From a virus: a DNA stretch of 64,000 bases. Positions 14,527 through 23,207 of this stretch are shown here, piece after piece (the first letter of the stretch is position 1; each line of letters starts with the position of its first letter). The stretch lies in IMG/VR virus record IMGVR_UViG_3300005526_000008, positions 1-64,000 of that record, one strand, 5' to 3'. The notes below the pieces were generated by a model, which saw only the letters and a program-made list of their open reading frames with translations, had not been told where the DNA came from and did not search any database. A program made the translations under genes and the position numbers.

Positions 14527-15987
14527 TTACACCACGATGGGGCCGAATTGCAGCGCGCTGACGTTGGTCGGCGTCCACGGCGCGCCGGTGTTGGGGTCGA
14601 GCACATCGGTGCGCCATGTCCATGCGAAATTGGTGCCCAGCGTCACTGTCGGGGTCTGGTAGGTCGTGGCGCCCGACTTGATCTGCACCGTGCCGCTGCG
14701 GAAGCCGGCATCGCTCTTCTGCACGTAGGCGCGGGTGGTCACCGCGACGACGCCGATCGGCGTGGTGCCCAGCGAGCCCAGCGCGTAGAGGTCGGCATGC
14801 CCGGAGACGCTGTCGTAGACATAGGTCGCGGTGGCGTCCTGGTGCGCCTCGCTGACCATTTCGGCGTTGACGGTGGTGTTGATGTTGACCGAGTTGCCGA
14901 CCTGATACTGCCCGGTGCTGGTGGAGGGACTGGCGACCGGGAAACTCGCGTAGGAGACCGTCGCCCCAGTACGACCGATGGTGGTGGTGTTGATGGACAC
15001 CGTCGCGGTCACGTCGTGCGAGATGCCGAACCAGTATTGCACCCCACGGGTTACCGAGACCGGGGTGCCGAAGGTGAAGGTGTTGTTGCCGCCGGCCGGG
15101 TTGACCACCGGAGTGGCGGATCCCAGCACCGCGCCGGGGTTGTTCCCGACATCGGTGAAGATCGCCATCTTGCAGTTGCCGGTGAAGCCGGTGCCGAAGC
15201 TTGCCAGGATGGTGGCGATCGAACCGGTGACGGTCGGCGTGAACGGGGTGTAGCGGGCGGTAGCCGTGACGTCGCTGGTCGTGGTGTTCGGCGTCAGGGT
15301 CTGCACCAGGATGCTGGGTGAGCGGCCGAACTGGGTGCTGACATCGGTCGTCGGCAGTCGCGTGTAACAGCGCAGATCCCCGACCCAGGCCACAGTCGAG
15401 GTGTCGCTGCGCCACAGCAGGTCGTCGATGTGCTGGTAGCCGACAAAGCCGGACATGCCGTATTGCAGCCGGTTGGCATAAGCGTTGGTCGATGGCTTGG
15501 TGTTGATGCCGGACTGGTTGAAGTCGTTGCTGGTGCTGCCATTCCTGCGGATCGAGAACGAGCCGGCCAACTGGCTGATGACGACCTCGAACTCGAACGC
15601 GTACCACGCGTTCAGCACGGTGACCGCGGTGGTCCAGATCGCGAGCTGGGCGCCGGCGGGCGTCCCCGACGTCAGCACGATGGCGCCGTCGGAGCGGAAG
15701 ACGATGCAGACTTGCCCGTTGGAGGCGTCCAGCAGTTGCAGATAAGTCCCCATCGTGGTGCCGCTGAGCGTCGCGGTTTGCTGGAACGCGCAAACGATGT
15801 GGTGCACGCTGTCGTTGGCGCCGCTGTTCTTGACCATCGGCGAGCCGACGTTGCGCATCGCCTGGCTGCCGGTGAACCGGCCCGTCACCAGCGAGAGCGC
15901 GCTGGCGGTGCCGCTGTCCCAGAACCCCACGAGGGCGTCCGCGGGAACCGCGTAGAGATCGAAGCCGTCGCCGAAGCACCATGCCAT
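14527..15987 (-). CDS. Tail fibre protein, paralogue 3 of 3
   Basis: The 486-aa product starts MAWCFGDGFDLYAV. It has the paralogue core D-S-V-H-H-I-V, W-Y-A-F-E-F-E-V-V, A-Y-A-N-R-L-Q-Y and H-I-D-D-L-L-W-R-S, with C-terminal T-R-A-Y-V-Q-K-S-D-A-G and F-G-P-I-V-V. The middle part (about 235-370) is a beta-sandwich-like region with F-G-T-G-F-T-G-N-C-K-M-A-I-F. It is promoter-proximal among the three copies, with a ribosome-binding site AAGGACAGCAACC. Probable trimeric fibre component, as for the other copies. Confidence 0.75.
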   Translation of the reverse strand: MAWCFGDGFDLYAVPADALVGFWDSGTASALSLVTGRFTGSQAMRNVGSPMVKNSGANDSVHHIVCAFQQTATLSGTTMGTYLQLLDASNGQVCIVFRSDGAIVLTSGTPAGAQLAIWTTAVTVLNAWYAFEFEVVISQLAGSFSIRRNGSTSNDFNQSGINTKPSTNAYANRLQYGMSGFVGYQHIDDLLWRSDTSTVAWVGDLRCYTRLPTTDVSTQFGRSPSILVQTLTPNTTTSDVTATARYTPFTPTVTGSIATILASFGTGFTGNCKMAIFTDVGNNPGAVLGSATPVVNPAGGNNTFTFGTPVSVTRGVQYWFGISHDVTATVSINTTTIGRTGATVSYASFPVASPSTSTGQYQVGNSVNINTTVNAEMVSEAHQDATATYVYDSVSGHADLYALGSLGTTPIGVVAVTTRAYVQKSDAGFRSGTVQIKSGATTYQTPTVTLGTNFAWTWRTDVLDPNTGAPWTPTNVSALQFGPIVV

Positions 15988-16002
15988 GGTTGCTGTCCTT
16001 CT

Positions 16003-17142
16003 TTAGGCGATCTTCTGGATGCCGTAGGTGATGTGGCTTGGACCGATCGCGAAATAGGAGATGATGTCGTAGGTGTTGGCCGGCGTGCTGAGCGTGCCGG
16101 CCGCACCCCCGAGCGGGAACCAGTTCGAGGCGAAGGTCAGGGTGCGGCTGCCGGTGCCGTCCTGGCGCACCACGATGTTGCCGTTGTCGCCGGCCAGGCA
16201 GTTGCTCGGATTACCCATCGTGCGGTTGCCGGCCAGCACCACCGAGAACTGGTTGCCGAGGTTGAAGTCCACGACGATGGTCGCGGCGTCGGTCAGCGTC
16301 ACCGGCGGCGTATGCTGGCGCGCGGTCCAGGTGTTGACCGCGGTCAGCACCGCGGCGCCGCTGTCGCCGGTGCGCGAGAAGGCGAAGCCCAGCACCGTGC
16401 CCAGGGCGAACGGACTGGCGCTCGAGGAGCCGATCGGCGTGACGCTCAGTTCGCGATAGCCCGTCTGCGCGACCAGCGCGGTCATGTTGAACATGATCCA
16501 CGCCGCGGTGTTGGCGGTGTCGAACAGCCGGATCTGCCCATCGATGACACTCGAGGAACCGCCAAGCGTGTCGAGCACCGAGGACCAGTCGGTGCCGTTG
16601 TAGTCGAGCACGTCGAGGTAGATCGCGGTGCTGCCGTTCTGGGTGCCGTTGTTGAGCCGCAGCTTGCCGGGGCCGGGATCGGCGTTGGAGAGCCCGGTGT
16701 CGAAGCTGTACATGATGCTGATCGCGCCGCCGACCGGCCCGGCCCCGCCGGCGCCGTAGGAGGTGACGCTGAGCCCGTCGCTCTGCAGCATCGCCGTGCT
16801 CAGCGAGGGGATGTTGACGATGGCTCCGGTGGCGCCGCCGACCGAGAGGGTGAAGGCGCTCGACTGGTTCGACACCAGGAACACCCGGTAGGCCGGCAGC
16901 CCGCCGGTCGGCGTCACCAGCGGGATGGTCAGCTTGCACGCCGAGGGCAGGCCGGTGCACTTGAACACCTGGTTGCGCGAGTACTGGCTGAAAGAGAGCG
17001 TGGTGTTACCCGCCGCCATGTTGACGCTGATCTGCGAGTTGAAGGCGGCCTCGAGCTTGACCACCGCGTCGTTGATCGCGGGGACCTTATCAATCTGAGT
17101 CGGGGCGACCTGGTTGATCTCGAGAATGGGCGAAACGGGCAT
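16003..17142 (-). CDS. Tail fibre / tip-proximal structural protein (379 aa)
   Basis: This mid-sized beta-rich protein starts MPVSPILEINQVAPTQIDKVPAINDAV. That N-terminal helix with D-A-V-V-K-L-E-A-A-F is typical of fibre proteins docking on a baseplate hub. The remaining sequence has low charge, is rich in Thr/Ser/Gly, and includes W-T-A-R-Q (about residue 275) followed by a C-terminal domain with G-N-R-T-M-G-N-P-S-N-C. The T-L-T-G-N-R pattern is a common tail-fibre C-terminal motif. It lies directly downstream of the hub gene. Confident as a structural protein, uncertain in exact role. Confidence 0.7.
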   Translation of the reverse strand: MPVSPILEINQVAPTQIDKVPAINDAVVKLEAAFNSQISVNMAAGNTTLSFSQYSRNQVFKCTGLPSACKLTIPLVTPTGGLPAYRVFLVSNQSSAFTLSVGGATGAIVNIPSLSTAMLQSDGLSVTSYGAGGAGPVGGAISIMYSFDTGLSNADPGPGKLRLNNGTQNGSTAIYLDVLDYNGTDWSSVLDTLGGSSSVIDGQIRLFDTANTAAWIMFNMTALVAQTGYRELSVTPIGSSSASPFALGTVLGFAFSRTGDSGAAVLTAVNTWTARQHTPPVTLTDAATIVVDFNLGNQFSVVLAGNRTMGNPSNCLAGDNGNIVVRQDGTGSRTLTFASNWFPLGGAAGTLSTPANTYDIISYFAIGPSHITYGIQKIA

Positions 17143-17152
17143 GGCGTGTTCC

Positions 17153-20100
17153 TCAGTAAGCAGGCAGTTCGGCGTAGCCCTGGAAGCCCATCCCGACCAC
17201 GGATGAGACCTGGTAGACCGCGAGGTAGAGCGTCGACGTCGCCTGGTAGAAGCTGTCGGTGGTCATCTGCCCCGACGTGTAGACGAAGGTCGCCGCGGTC
17301 AGGCCCATGTAGGACCGCGTGTATGACAGCGGATTGGCCGGGTTGAACACCAGGATCGCGCCCGGGCCGGGCAGGATGTAGGCGTTGTAGAGCTCGGCGG
17401 CTTCGAACAACGGCGCGGTGTCGGTGCCGTCGATCAGCGGGCTGCCCATCCGGGTGCGCCGGGTCCAGTAGATATTCAGCCCGGTCCCGTCGACGGCGCC
17501 GCGGCGCATCCAGACCGGGGCGTAAGGCATCAGGTCGAAACCGCGATAGGTGAAGGCGCTGATCGGGGCCTGGTCGAGGAAGCGGCCGCTGGGCACCAGC
17601 TTCCACAACTCCTGGACGTTGATTTCCGCCAGCGACAGTGTGTTGCCGCCGATCTTGCCGGCCTGCAGCATGATGAAGCGTTCGCCGGCGGTGTGGGTGT
17701 TGGTGGCCCACTCGGTGCCGCGGCGGCCGCGCAGCAATTCGGACAGCGTGTACGAACCGTCGTTGTTGAGGGTCACGGTCTGGTACTGGATGATCTCCGC
17801 GCCCAGCAGCGCCGCGTTGGTCCCCTGCAGCATCTGGTCATAGGTGCAGCTCAGCGGGAATGTACTGCTGCCGTTCAGGATGATGGTGACGGTGTTGAGG
17901 TAGTCGGTGGAGAACTTCGCCGCGGTGTCGCCGAGCGCGTCGAGCGTGGTGGCCCAGTTCACGGAGAAGGGGATGTTGATGTAGTCGTTCCAGGTCGCGG
18001 AATTGTCGGTCGAGCGGAATATCTCGCCGGTGATCCAACTGCCCGCGGTGCTGCCGACGGCGTAGTAGATCCGCGTTGAGACCCCGCCGGTGTCGTCGCT
18101 GTCCTGCAGCAGCGGCACGTTGAACTGCAGGAAATCGGCGAACGGCGCCTGGGCGACGGTCTGCGGCAGGCTGCCGTAGGTGGCGCCCTTGATCGTCGAC
18201 GGCAGTTCGTAGGTGGTGTTGTCCTCGAAGGCGGCGTTGATGTGGATCGACAGGTCGGCGCCGATGTGCTGCTCCTCGATGCGCACCTCGTAGATGTCGC
18301 CGCTGTCCATGTTGACGGTGACGTTGTCGGCCGGATCGAGCCAAAGATATTTCCACGGCAGCACCGTCTGCACCGTGTCGCGCTCGGCCCACATCGTCCA
18401 CAGCCACTTGGTGGCAATCTGGGTGGCCTCGAGATTGTTGGTGATTATCGGCAGGTCGATGGTCATGCGGCGTTTCGACCACACCGTCGGCACCGGCGCC
18501 TCGGTGCGCTTGGCGTAGGTGGCGCCGGTCTGAAAATCCAGATCGACGTCCTGGAACCGCAGCGACAGGATCATCGGCAGTTCCTGCTGCTGGGCTTCCT
18601 TGACTCGCCAGAACTGCGACGGGTCGTTTTCGTCGAGGCTGACCAGGTCGCGCTGCGGAATGGTGACCATCGAGGGCTGGCCGCGCGGGATGAATTTGAG
18701 CGTGTAGTCGCTCTCGATCATATCGATCTGGTAGACGTGGCAGAGGTCCGCGATTGCCGCGCCGGCCGATTTCAGTTCCTGGATGCAATAGCCTCGCGTC
18801 GTCTGGGTGACCAGGTTGAGGTCCAGCATCTCGTCGGTCATGCCGACCCGGTGGCAGATGTCGCGGATGATGGTGGCGACCGGCACGGCGTTCCTGTCGT
18901 CCACCCGGAACATGTAGGCGACCACGAGCTCGCCCGCGCCGGCGGCGGCGAAGCCTCCCACGTTCGAGGCGACGTAGGCGACGTAATTGCCGTAGGAGTT
19001 GGAATTGACCCCGGCGGCGGAGTTCGCCCAGTGGATGTTGTTGTAGGCTTCTTCGGTGCGGACCGGGCTTTCGGTGACCCGGCCGGTCGCCATGTCGATG
19101 TCGATGAACAGGTGGTCGCCGTCGAAGAAGATCTGAAACAGGCCGCCGCCGGTGAGCGGGATGTAGCCCAGCGTGGTGTCGGCGTAGCGGTTGGTCCAGC
19201 CCAGCCCGGCGCCGCGGCCGGTCCAGCCGACGCCCGTCAGGGATGACCATTTTATGTAATTCTGGCCGCCGGCATCGATGATGATGCTGTCATCGGTGGC
19301 GTAATAGAATGTCCGCCAACTCATGCTGACGCTGGTGATCAGCGGTTCGCCCCAGTCCGCGAGGTTGATGGTGCCGGTCAGCTTGAAGTTGCCCGAGGAG
19401 CCCTGCACCGACGGGTCCTGGCCGGCGATGATGTCGGTGTACAGCAACACTCGGTAGAGCGGGTCGACACTCCCCCCGTAGCCGTTGAGGATCCAGAGCT
19501 GGCGGGTACCGGAGATCTGGTCGTCGTTGCCCAACTGGAACTCGTGGTATCCGTTCGGATACTCGACCGGATACGGGTTGCTGATGAGCATTCCCAGCGG
19601 GTCGATCAGGAACACGCCGGGTCCGCTGAGCACGCCCACGATCATGTCGGACACGCCGGCGGTCGAGTTGCCCTGGCCGTAAACGGCGATGCCGTTGCAG
19701 GTGTAGTAGCGGTCGGGCGCGGTGCGCGGCACCATGAGGGTGTAGGCGCCGCTGAACGTCATCGGTCCCGGCTGGATGGTGATCAGGGCGCTGTGCACGC
19801 CGTTATGGCCGGCGACATAGACCATTCCGGACGGGCCGCCGGCAATCCAGTCCGCCTCGAATTGCGGGCCGAGGGCGGTTGGCAGCAGGCCGCCCTCGAA
19901 GAAGATCCGGTCGTAGTCGGCCGACAACACCTCGGACATCGTGTAGATGCTGTAGGTTATCACCCCCCAATTAACGTAGGAGAACAGGTTGTCGTAGACG
20001 CTGCGGGGGTAGTAGAGGCAGAACACCATGCCGCGATCCCAGTCGACCGCGGTGCGGTAGTTGCTCCACCATTTCGTGGTGTGACGCGCGAGGATCTTCC

Positions 20101-20752
20101 AGGCGGTGTAGCTCTCGGCCGTGGTCGAGACAATGACCGTCGATTGCGGCATGCGGTTGCCGAAATGCGACATATCGGCCTCGTCGTAGAGCATGTAGGC
20201 AAGGCCGCGATAGGCCGGGCACGAGGCGCCCGGAATGACGTTCTCCTGCACCCATTTCACCATTTTCGGGTCGGGGAGTTGGGCCTCGTCGCCGGGGTAG
20301 GTGCGGATGGTGAAACGGTACTTGCACTGGTCCTCGGGGAACAGCGCGGTCCAGTCCATGAATAGCTTGCCATCGAGATAGAGCTTCTTGAACGTCACCG
20401 GCCCTTCGCAAACCGCCAGTGCCACGCTCTGGTTGTAGTTGTAGGCGATCGTGCCGAAGGCCTTGCCGACGGTATGCTCGTGGGTGGAGATCGGGCCCTG
20501 CCAGATCATGTTGACCGGCAGCCGCATCGTTCCCCACACGATGGGGATCGGCTTGCCGTAGCTCGAGTTCATGATCTGGACGTCGGGGACCAGCGGCTTG
20601 GCCTTGGCGCGGCCGAAGATCAGCGAGCCGATGATGCCGCCGGCCAGGGAGCCGATCATGGAACCGAACGGCCCGCCCACCATGCCGCCGATATAGCCGC
20701 CGGCCATGCTCAGAGCTGACGTGCCGACCTGGGCTCCCATCTGCGAGCCCAT
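17153..20752 (-). CDS. Tail hub / host-specificity protein (GTA gp15-like)
   Basis: The 1199-aa central tail-tip protein starts with a Gly-zipper hydrophobic region (about 14-50: G-G-Y-I-G-G-M-V-G-G and repeats), followed by D-V-Q-I-M-N-S-S-Y-G-K-P-I-P-I-V-W-G, a signature of GTA-like tail-tip proteins. Residues about 630-700 carry V-G-M-T-D-E-M-L-D and I-A-D-L-C-H-V-Y-Q-I-D, part of the putative phage tail protein 3 (PF13550-type) region, consistent with the hub of tip-attachment proteins. The C-terminus contains L-L-R-G-R-R-G-T-E-W-A, typical of these hubs. It follows NlpC/P60, DUF2163 and DUF2460 genes, the conserved order of the GTA tail module. Expected to bridge tail tube and fibres. 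Confidence 0.85.
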   Translation of the reverse strand: MGSQMGAQVGTSALSMAGGYIGGMVGGPFGSMIGSLAGGIIGSLIFGRAKAKPLVPDVQIMNSSYGKPIPIVWGTMRLPVNMIWQGPISTHEHTVGKAFGTIAYNYNQSVALAVCEGPVTFKKLYLDGKLFMDWTALFPEDQCKYRFTIRTYPGDEAQLPDPKMVKWVQENVIPGASCPAYRGLAYMLYDEADMSHFGNRMPQSTVIVSTTAESYTAWKILARHTTKWWSNYRTAVDWDRGMVFCLYYPRSVYDNLFSYVNWGVITYSIYTMSEVLSADYDRIFFEGGLLPTALGPQFEADWIAGGPSGMVYVAGHNGVHSALITIQPGPMTFSGAYTLMVPRTAPDRYYTCNGIAVYGQGNSTAGVSDMIVGVLSGPGVFLIDPLGMLISNPYPVEYPNGYHEFQLGNDDQISGTRQLWILNGYGGSVDPLYRVLLYTDIIAGQDPSVQGSSGNFKLTGTINLADWGEPLITSVSMSWRTFYYATDDSIIIDAGGQNYIKWSSLTGVGWTGRGAGLGWTNRYADTTLGYIPLTGGGLFQIFFDGDHLFIDIDMATGRVTESPVRTEEAYNNIHWANSAAGVNSNSYGNYVAYVASNVGGFAAAGAGELVVAYMFRVDDRNAVPVATIIRDICHRVGMTDEMLDLNLVTQTTRGYCIQELKSAGAAIADLCHVYQIDMIESDYTLKFIPRGQPSMVTIPQRDLVSLDENDPSQFWRVKEAQQQELPMILSLRFQDVDLDFQTGATYAKRTEAPVPTVWSKRRMTIDLPIITNNLEATQIATKWLWTMWAERDTVQTVLPWKYLWLDPADNVTVNMDSGDIYEVRIEEQHIGADLSIHINAAFEDNTTYELPSTIKGATYGSLPQTVAQAPFADFLQFNVPLLQDSDDTGGVSTRIYYAVGSTAGSWITGEIFRSTDNSATWNDYINIPFSVNWATTLDALGDTAAKFSTDYLNTVTIILNGSSTFPLSCTYDQMLQGTNAALLGAEIIQYQTVTLNNDGSYTLSELLRGRRGTEWATNTHTAGERFIMLQAGKIGGNTLSLAEINVQELWKLVPSGRFLDQAPISAFTYRGFDLMPYAPVWMRRGAVDGTGLNIYWTRRTRMGSPLIDGTDTAPLFEAAELYNAYILPGPGAILVFNPANPLSYTRSYMGLTAATFVYTSGQMTTDSFYQATSTLYLAVYQVSSVVGMGFQGYAELPAY

Positions 20753-20755
20753 GGT

Positions 20756-21190
20756 TCAGATCTCCATGTCGGGGAAAGCCAGCACGTCGATCGCGCGCAG
20801 CGACCGGGTGACCGGGTTGTCGTCGTAGGGTTCCTCGGCCACCCCGGCATCGATCCGGACGTGCAGGATGTGCGGCCGGTACTCCTTCATGGTGAAGAAG
20901 CCGACATGACAGGGCAATTTGACCTGGGCGAACACCCCGATGCAGCCGGTGAGGTTGCCGGTGAGCGACATCGGCTTGAGCCATTTGCGCATCGTGGTCA
21001 GCACCAGGCGGCGCGGATGCGGCTGATGGGAGTAGTCCGGCATGTCCTCGTGCGGCACCCCGAAATATTTCGCCACGACGATGCCGAGGCCGAGGCAGTC
21101 GAGGCCGCGTTCGGTGCGGCCGCGATGCACGAACGGCACGTAAAGCCATTGGCGCGCCTGGAAGACGATTTCGTCGCGGGTCATCCTCAT
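20756..21190 (-). CDS. NlpC/P60-family cysteine peptidase (GTA gp14-like)
   Basis: The 144-aa product reads R-G-L-D-C-L-G-L near residue 30 (catalytic Cys32), C-H-V-G-F-F near residue 95 (catalytic His95), and a third polar residue expected at His110. This is the NlpC/P60 papain-like fold that cuts peptide cross-links of peptidoglycan. In GTA-like tails the enzyme is a component of the tail tip and helps the tail cross the cell wall. The ATG at 21190 overlaps the stop of the previous gene (ATGA); a second ATG lies at 21184. Confidence 0.88.
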   Translation of the reverse strand: MRMTRDEIVFQARQWLYVPFVHRGRTERGLDCLGLGIVVAKYFGVPHEDMPDYSHQPHPRRLVLTTMRKWLKPMSLTGNLTGCIGVFAQVKLPCHVGFFTMKEYRPHILHVRIDAGVAEEPYDDNPVTRSLRAIDVLAFPDMEI

Positions 21191-22551
21191 GCGTCCGGAT
21201 AGGACAGCATGCGGTCGATGCCGGGGATGTCGGTCTCGGCGCGCATGTTGAGGATATTGTTGAATTTTTTCAGGCAGGTATCGCGCCTCTTGTCGCAGCC
21301 CGGGTGGTACCAGAACTTGTCGTTGATCGCGATCGGCATCATCATGCCGAGATACATCGAAACGGTGTTGCTGGCCGGGTCGTAGGTTTTCAGTTCCATC
21401 GACACGCCGGTATTGTTGCCGGTCATCCACTCGAGCGAACCGGCATCGAGATAGGGGTCGCCGAAATTCTCGATGATGATGCCGCCGAGGATGTCGCCGC
21501 TTTTGGTGACGCTGCCCCGAAGGCCGGTGCCGATGGTTATGGTGAGACCGATCGGCCGGTCGTTGGGGCCGATCCAGGCAAGGCCGGCAAGGGCGAGATT
21601 GCTGTGGATCAGCACGTCGGCGATACGGCCGATCGCCTGCTCCTTCTTGGTGTCGGTGAAGAACTCGACCGTGCAGGTGTTGATGCCGTCGCTGATCTCG
21701 ACGAGGGTGCGGATCGAGACGCTGTTGGTGGTCATGATCGAGGCGGTGGCCCCGTAGCTCGCCCCGGCCGGATAGGACAGCGGATTGGAGTGGAAGCTGT
21801 GGCGATCGAGGACGCCGAGCACGATGCCGATCTGGCGGTAGGCGGGGACGCATTCCCAGACCACCTGGAAGTCCTCGACGTTGGCGCCGACCGTTATCGC
21901 CCACGGTGGCTCGCCCGGGCCGGTGGTGCCCTGGTTCTTCGCTTTGAAGATCGCCTGCATCAGTCCTTCGTCGGTCGGGTTGGTCGGGCGCACGTAGAAC
22001 CCGGCCGGGACGAGTTGGCCGGCTTGCCAGTATTGCGGCTTGATCGGCACCTTGCACTTGCTGTCACCGAGATCGGCCCGGCACAGCGGCGAGTAGAAAT
22101 TGCCCAACTCCTGCACCAGCGCCTGGGTCAGGCCGCGCAGTTCGGCCGAGAAGGTACCGTTCGGCGAGACCACGGTCTCGCCCAGCCAGCCGGTGCGCAT
22201 GCGGATCGGCGTGAAGCCCGGGGATTTCCAGTTGATGAAGAACAGGTAGACCCGGGCGTAGTCGAACATGCGGTTCTTGACGTCGCGCTCGGTGACCCCG
22301 CCGGGACTGTCGCTGAAAAACCCCATCACGTTGAGGTTGTCGATCTGGCCGGTCGAGCCCGACTGGATCGCGGTCTGCGAGAACCCCGCGGTCGACAGGT
22401 AGGTGATGCCCTCAACCACGATGTCGACGTCGAAGGTGGTGAAGCCGAACTGTGCGCCGTCGGTGCGCACGATGTGCCAGCACGCCGCCAGGGTGGTCAC
22501 CCCCTGGGCGAGGTGGGCTTTCATCGTGCTGTCGACGGAGTTTTTCGGCAT
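21187..22551 (-). CDS. DUF2163 tail protein (GTA gp13-like), enlarged
   Basis: The N-terminal half starts MPKNSVDSTMKAHLAQGVTT, with C-W-H-I-V-R-T-D-G and F-T-T-F-D-V-D-I, the DUF2163 pattern of baseplate or tail-tip proteins in GTA-like tails. The C-terminus retains G-C-D-K-R-R-D-T-C-L-K-K-F-N-N and I-P-G-I-D, matching the second conserved domain (BR0599-like), whose cysteines are usually metal-binding or structural. At 454 aa it is well above the roughly 290 aa of GTA homologues. The extra segment (about residues 185-350) is unusual. It overlaps both flanking genes, so the module is translated together. Confidence 0.85.
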   Translation of the reverse strand: MPKNSVDSTMKAHLAQGVTTLAACWHIVRTDGAQFGFTTFDVDIVVEGITYLSTAGFSQTAIQSGSTGQIDNLNVMGFFSDSPGGVTERDVKNRMFDYARVYLFFINWKSPGFTPIRMRTGWLGETVVSPNGTFSAELRGLTQALVQELGNFYSPLCRADLGDSKCKVPIKPQYWQAGQLVPAGFYVRPTNPTDEGLMQAIFKAKNQGTTGPGEPPWAITVGANVEDFQVVWECVPAYRQIGIVLGVLDRHSFHSNPLSYPAGASYGATASIMTTNSVSIRTLVEISDGINTCTVEFFTDTKKEQAIGRIADVLIHSNLALAGLAWIGPNDRPIGLTITIGTGLRGSVTKSGDILGGIIIENFGDPYLDAGSLEWMTGNNTGVSMELKTYDPASNTVSMYLGMMMPIAINDKFWYHPGCDKRRDTCLKKFNNILNMRAETDIPGIDRMLSYPDA

Positions 22552-23207
22552 CAGGAGATTTCCCGGATTTCGACGACCGGGATCGAATCCCAGGAGTAGA
22601 TTTCAGTCGTCGTGATGGTGGCCTGCATCTGGTCGACGTCGAAGCGCACCGGCACGTCGAATTCGCAGGCGACGCCGATCTGGTTGTTGGCGACGCCCCA
22701 GATCGCATTGTCGTTGAGCGTGATCAGGCCGTTGGTGGTGTTGACGGACCAGCGCGGCTGGAACACCTCGATGCCGTTGACCATCACGCGAACGCTGCCC
22801 GACACCGGCTTGGTAATGTTGCGGGTATAGACGCGACTGCCGTCGCCGTAGGTCTTAACGATCTGAAAGACCTTGCTGTTGGCGTTGGTGATGAACATCA
22901 CCGGGATCGGCAGCAGGTCGCCGGGGGCGTATTGCCAGCGGGGCACACGATAATCGATCCAGTCACGAAAGCGAAATCCGTAGGCGCGACCGTACCGGGC
23001 GGCAAAAAAATCGATCAGGGTTTCGATCTGCATCTGGGTTTTCAGCCCGTGCTTGACGTCCCATTTGCCGCGCGATTTGCCCCAGTTGATGTTGCGCTGT
23101 TCGGAGCCTGACGACAGCGTCACGACGCTGGTGGAAAACCGCATGCCGCCGACCGCACCCTGGGAAATATCGGGCGGGAACTGCACTTCGTCGAAGGAGA
23201 TGCCCAT
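22551..23207 (-). CDS. DUF2460 distal tail protein (GTA gp12-like)
   Basis: The 218-aa protein starts MGISFDEVQFPPDIS. The pattern G-G-x-x-F-S-T-x-V, then R-N-I-N-W-G-K-S-R-G-K-W-D and Y-G-F-R-F-R-D-W-I-D-Y, is the well-conserved DUF2460 (phage TIGR02217-type) signature. In GTA-like tails this protein forms the ring connecting the tail tube to the baseplate. Length agrees with the family (about 205-220 aa). It lies directly downstream of the tape measure gene, and its start shares a base with that gene's stop. Confidence 0.9.
   Translation of the reverse strand: MGISFDEVQFPPDISQGAVGGMRFSTSVVTLSSGSEQRNINWGKSRGKWDVKHGLKTQMQIETLIDFFAARYGRAYGFRFRDWIDYRVPRWQYAPGDLLPIPVMFITNANSKVFQIVKTYGDGSRVYTRNITKPVSGSVRVMVNGIEVFQPRWSVNTTNGLITLNDNAIWGVANNQIGVACEFDVPVRFDVDQMQATITTTEIYSWDSIPVVEIREIS

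Noticed and set aside
15430-17346. Plus-strand open frame of 638 codons
   Set aside because: Antisense shadow of the fibre and hub genes, with no recognisable domain and typical Arg/Gly-rich composition.
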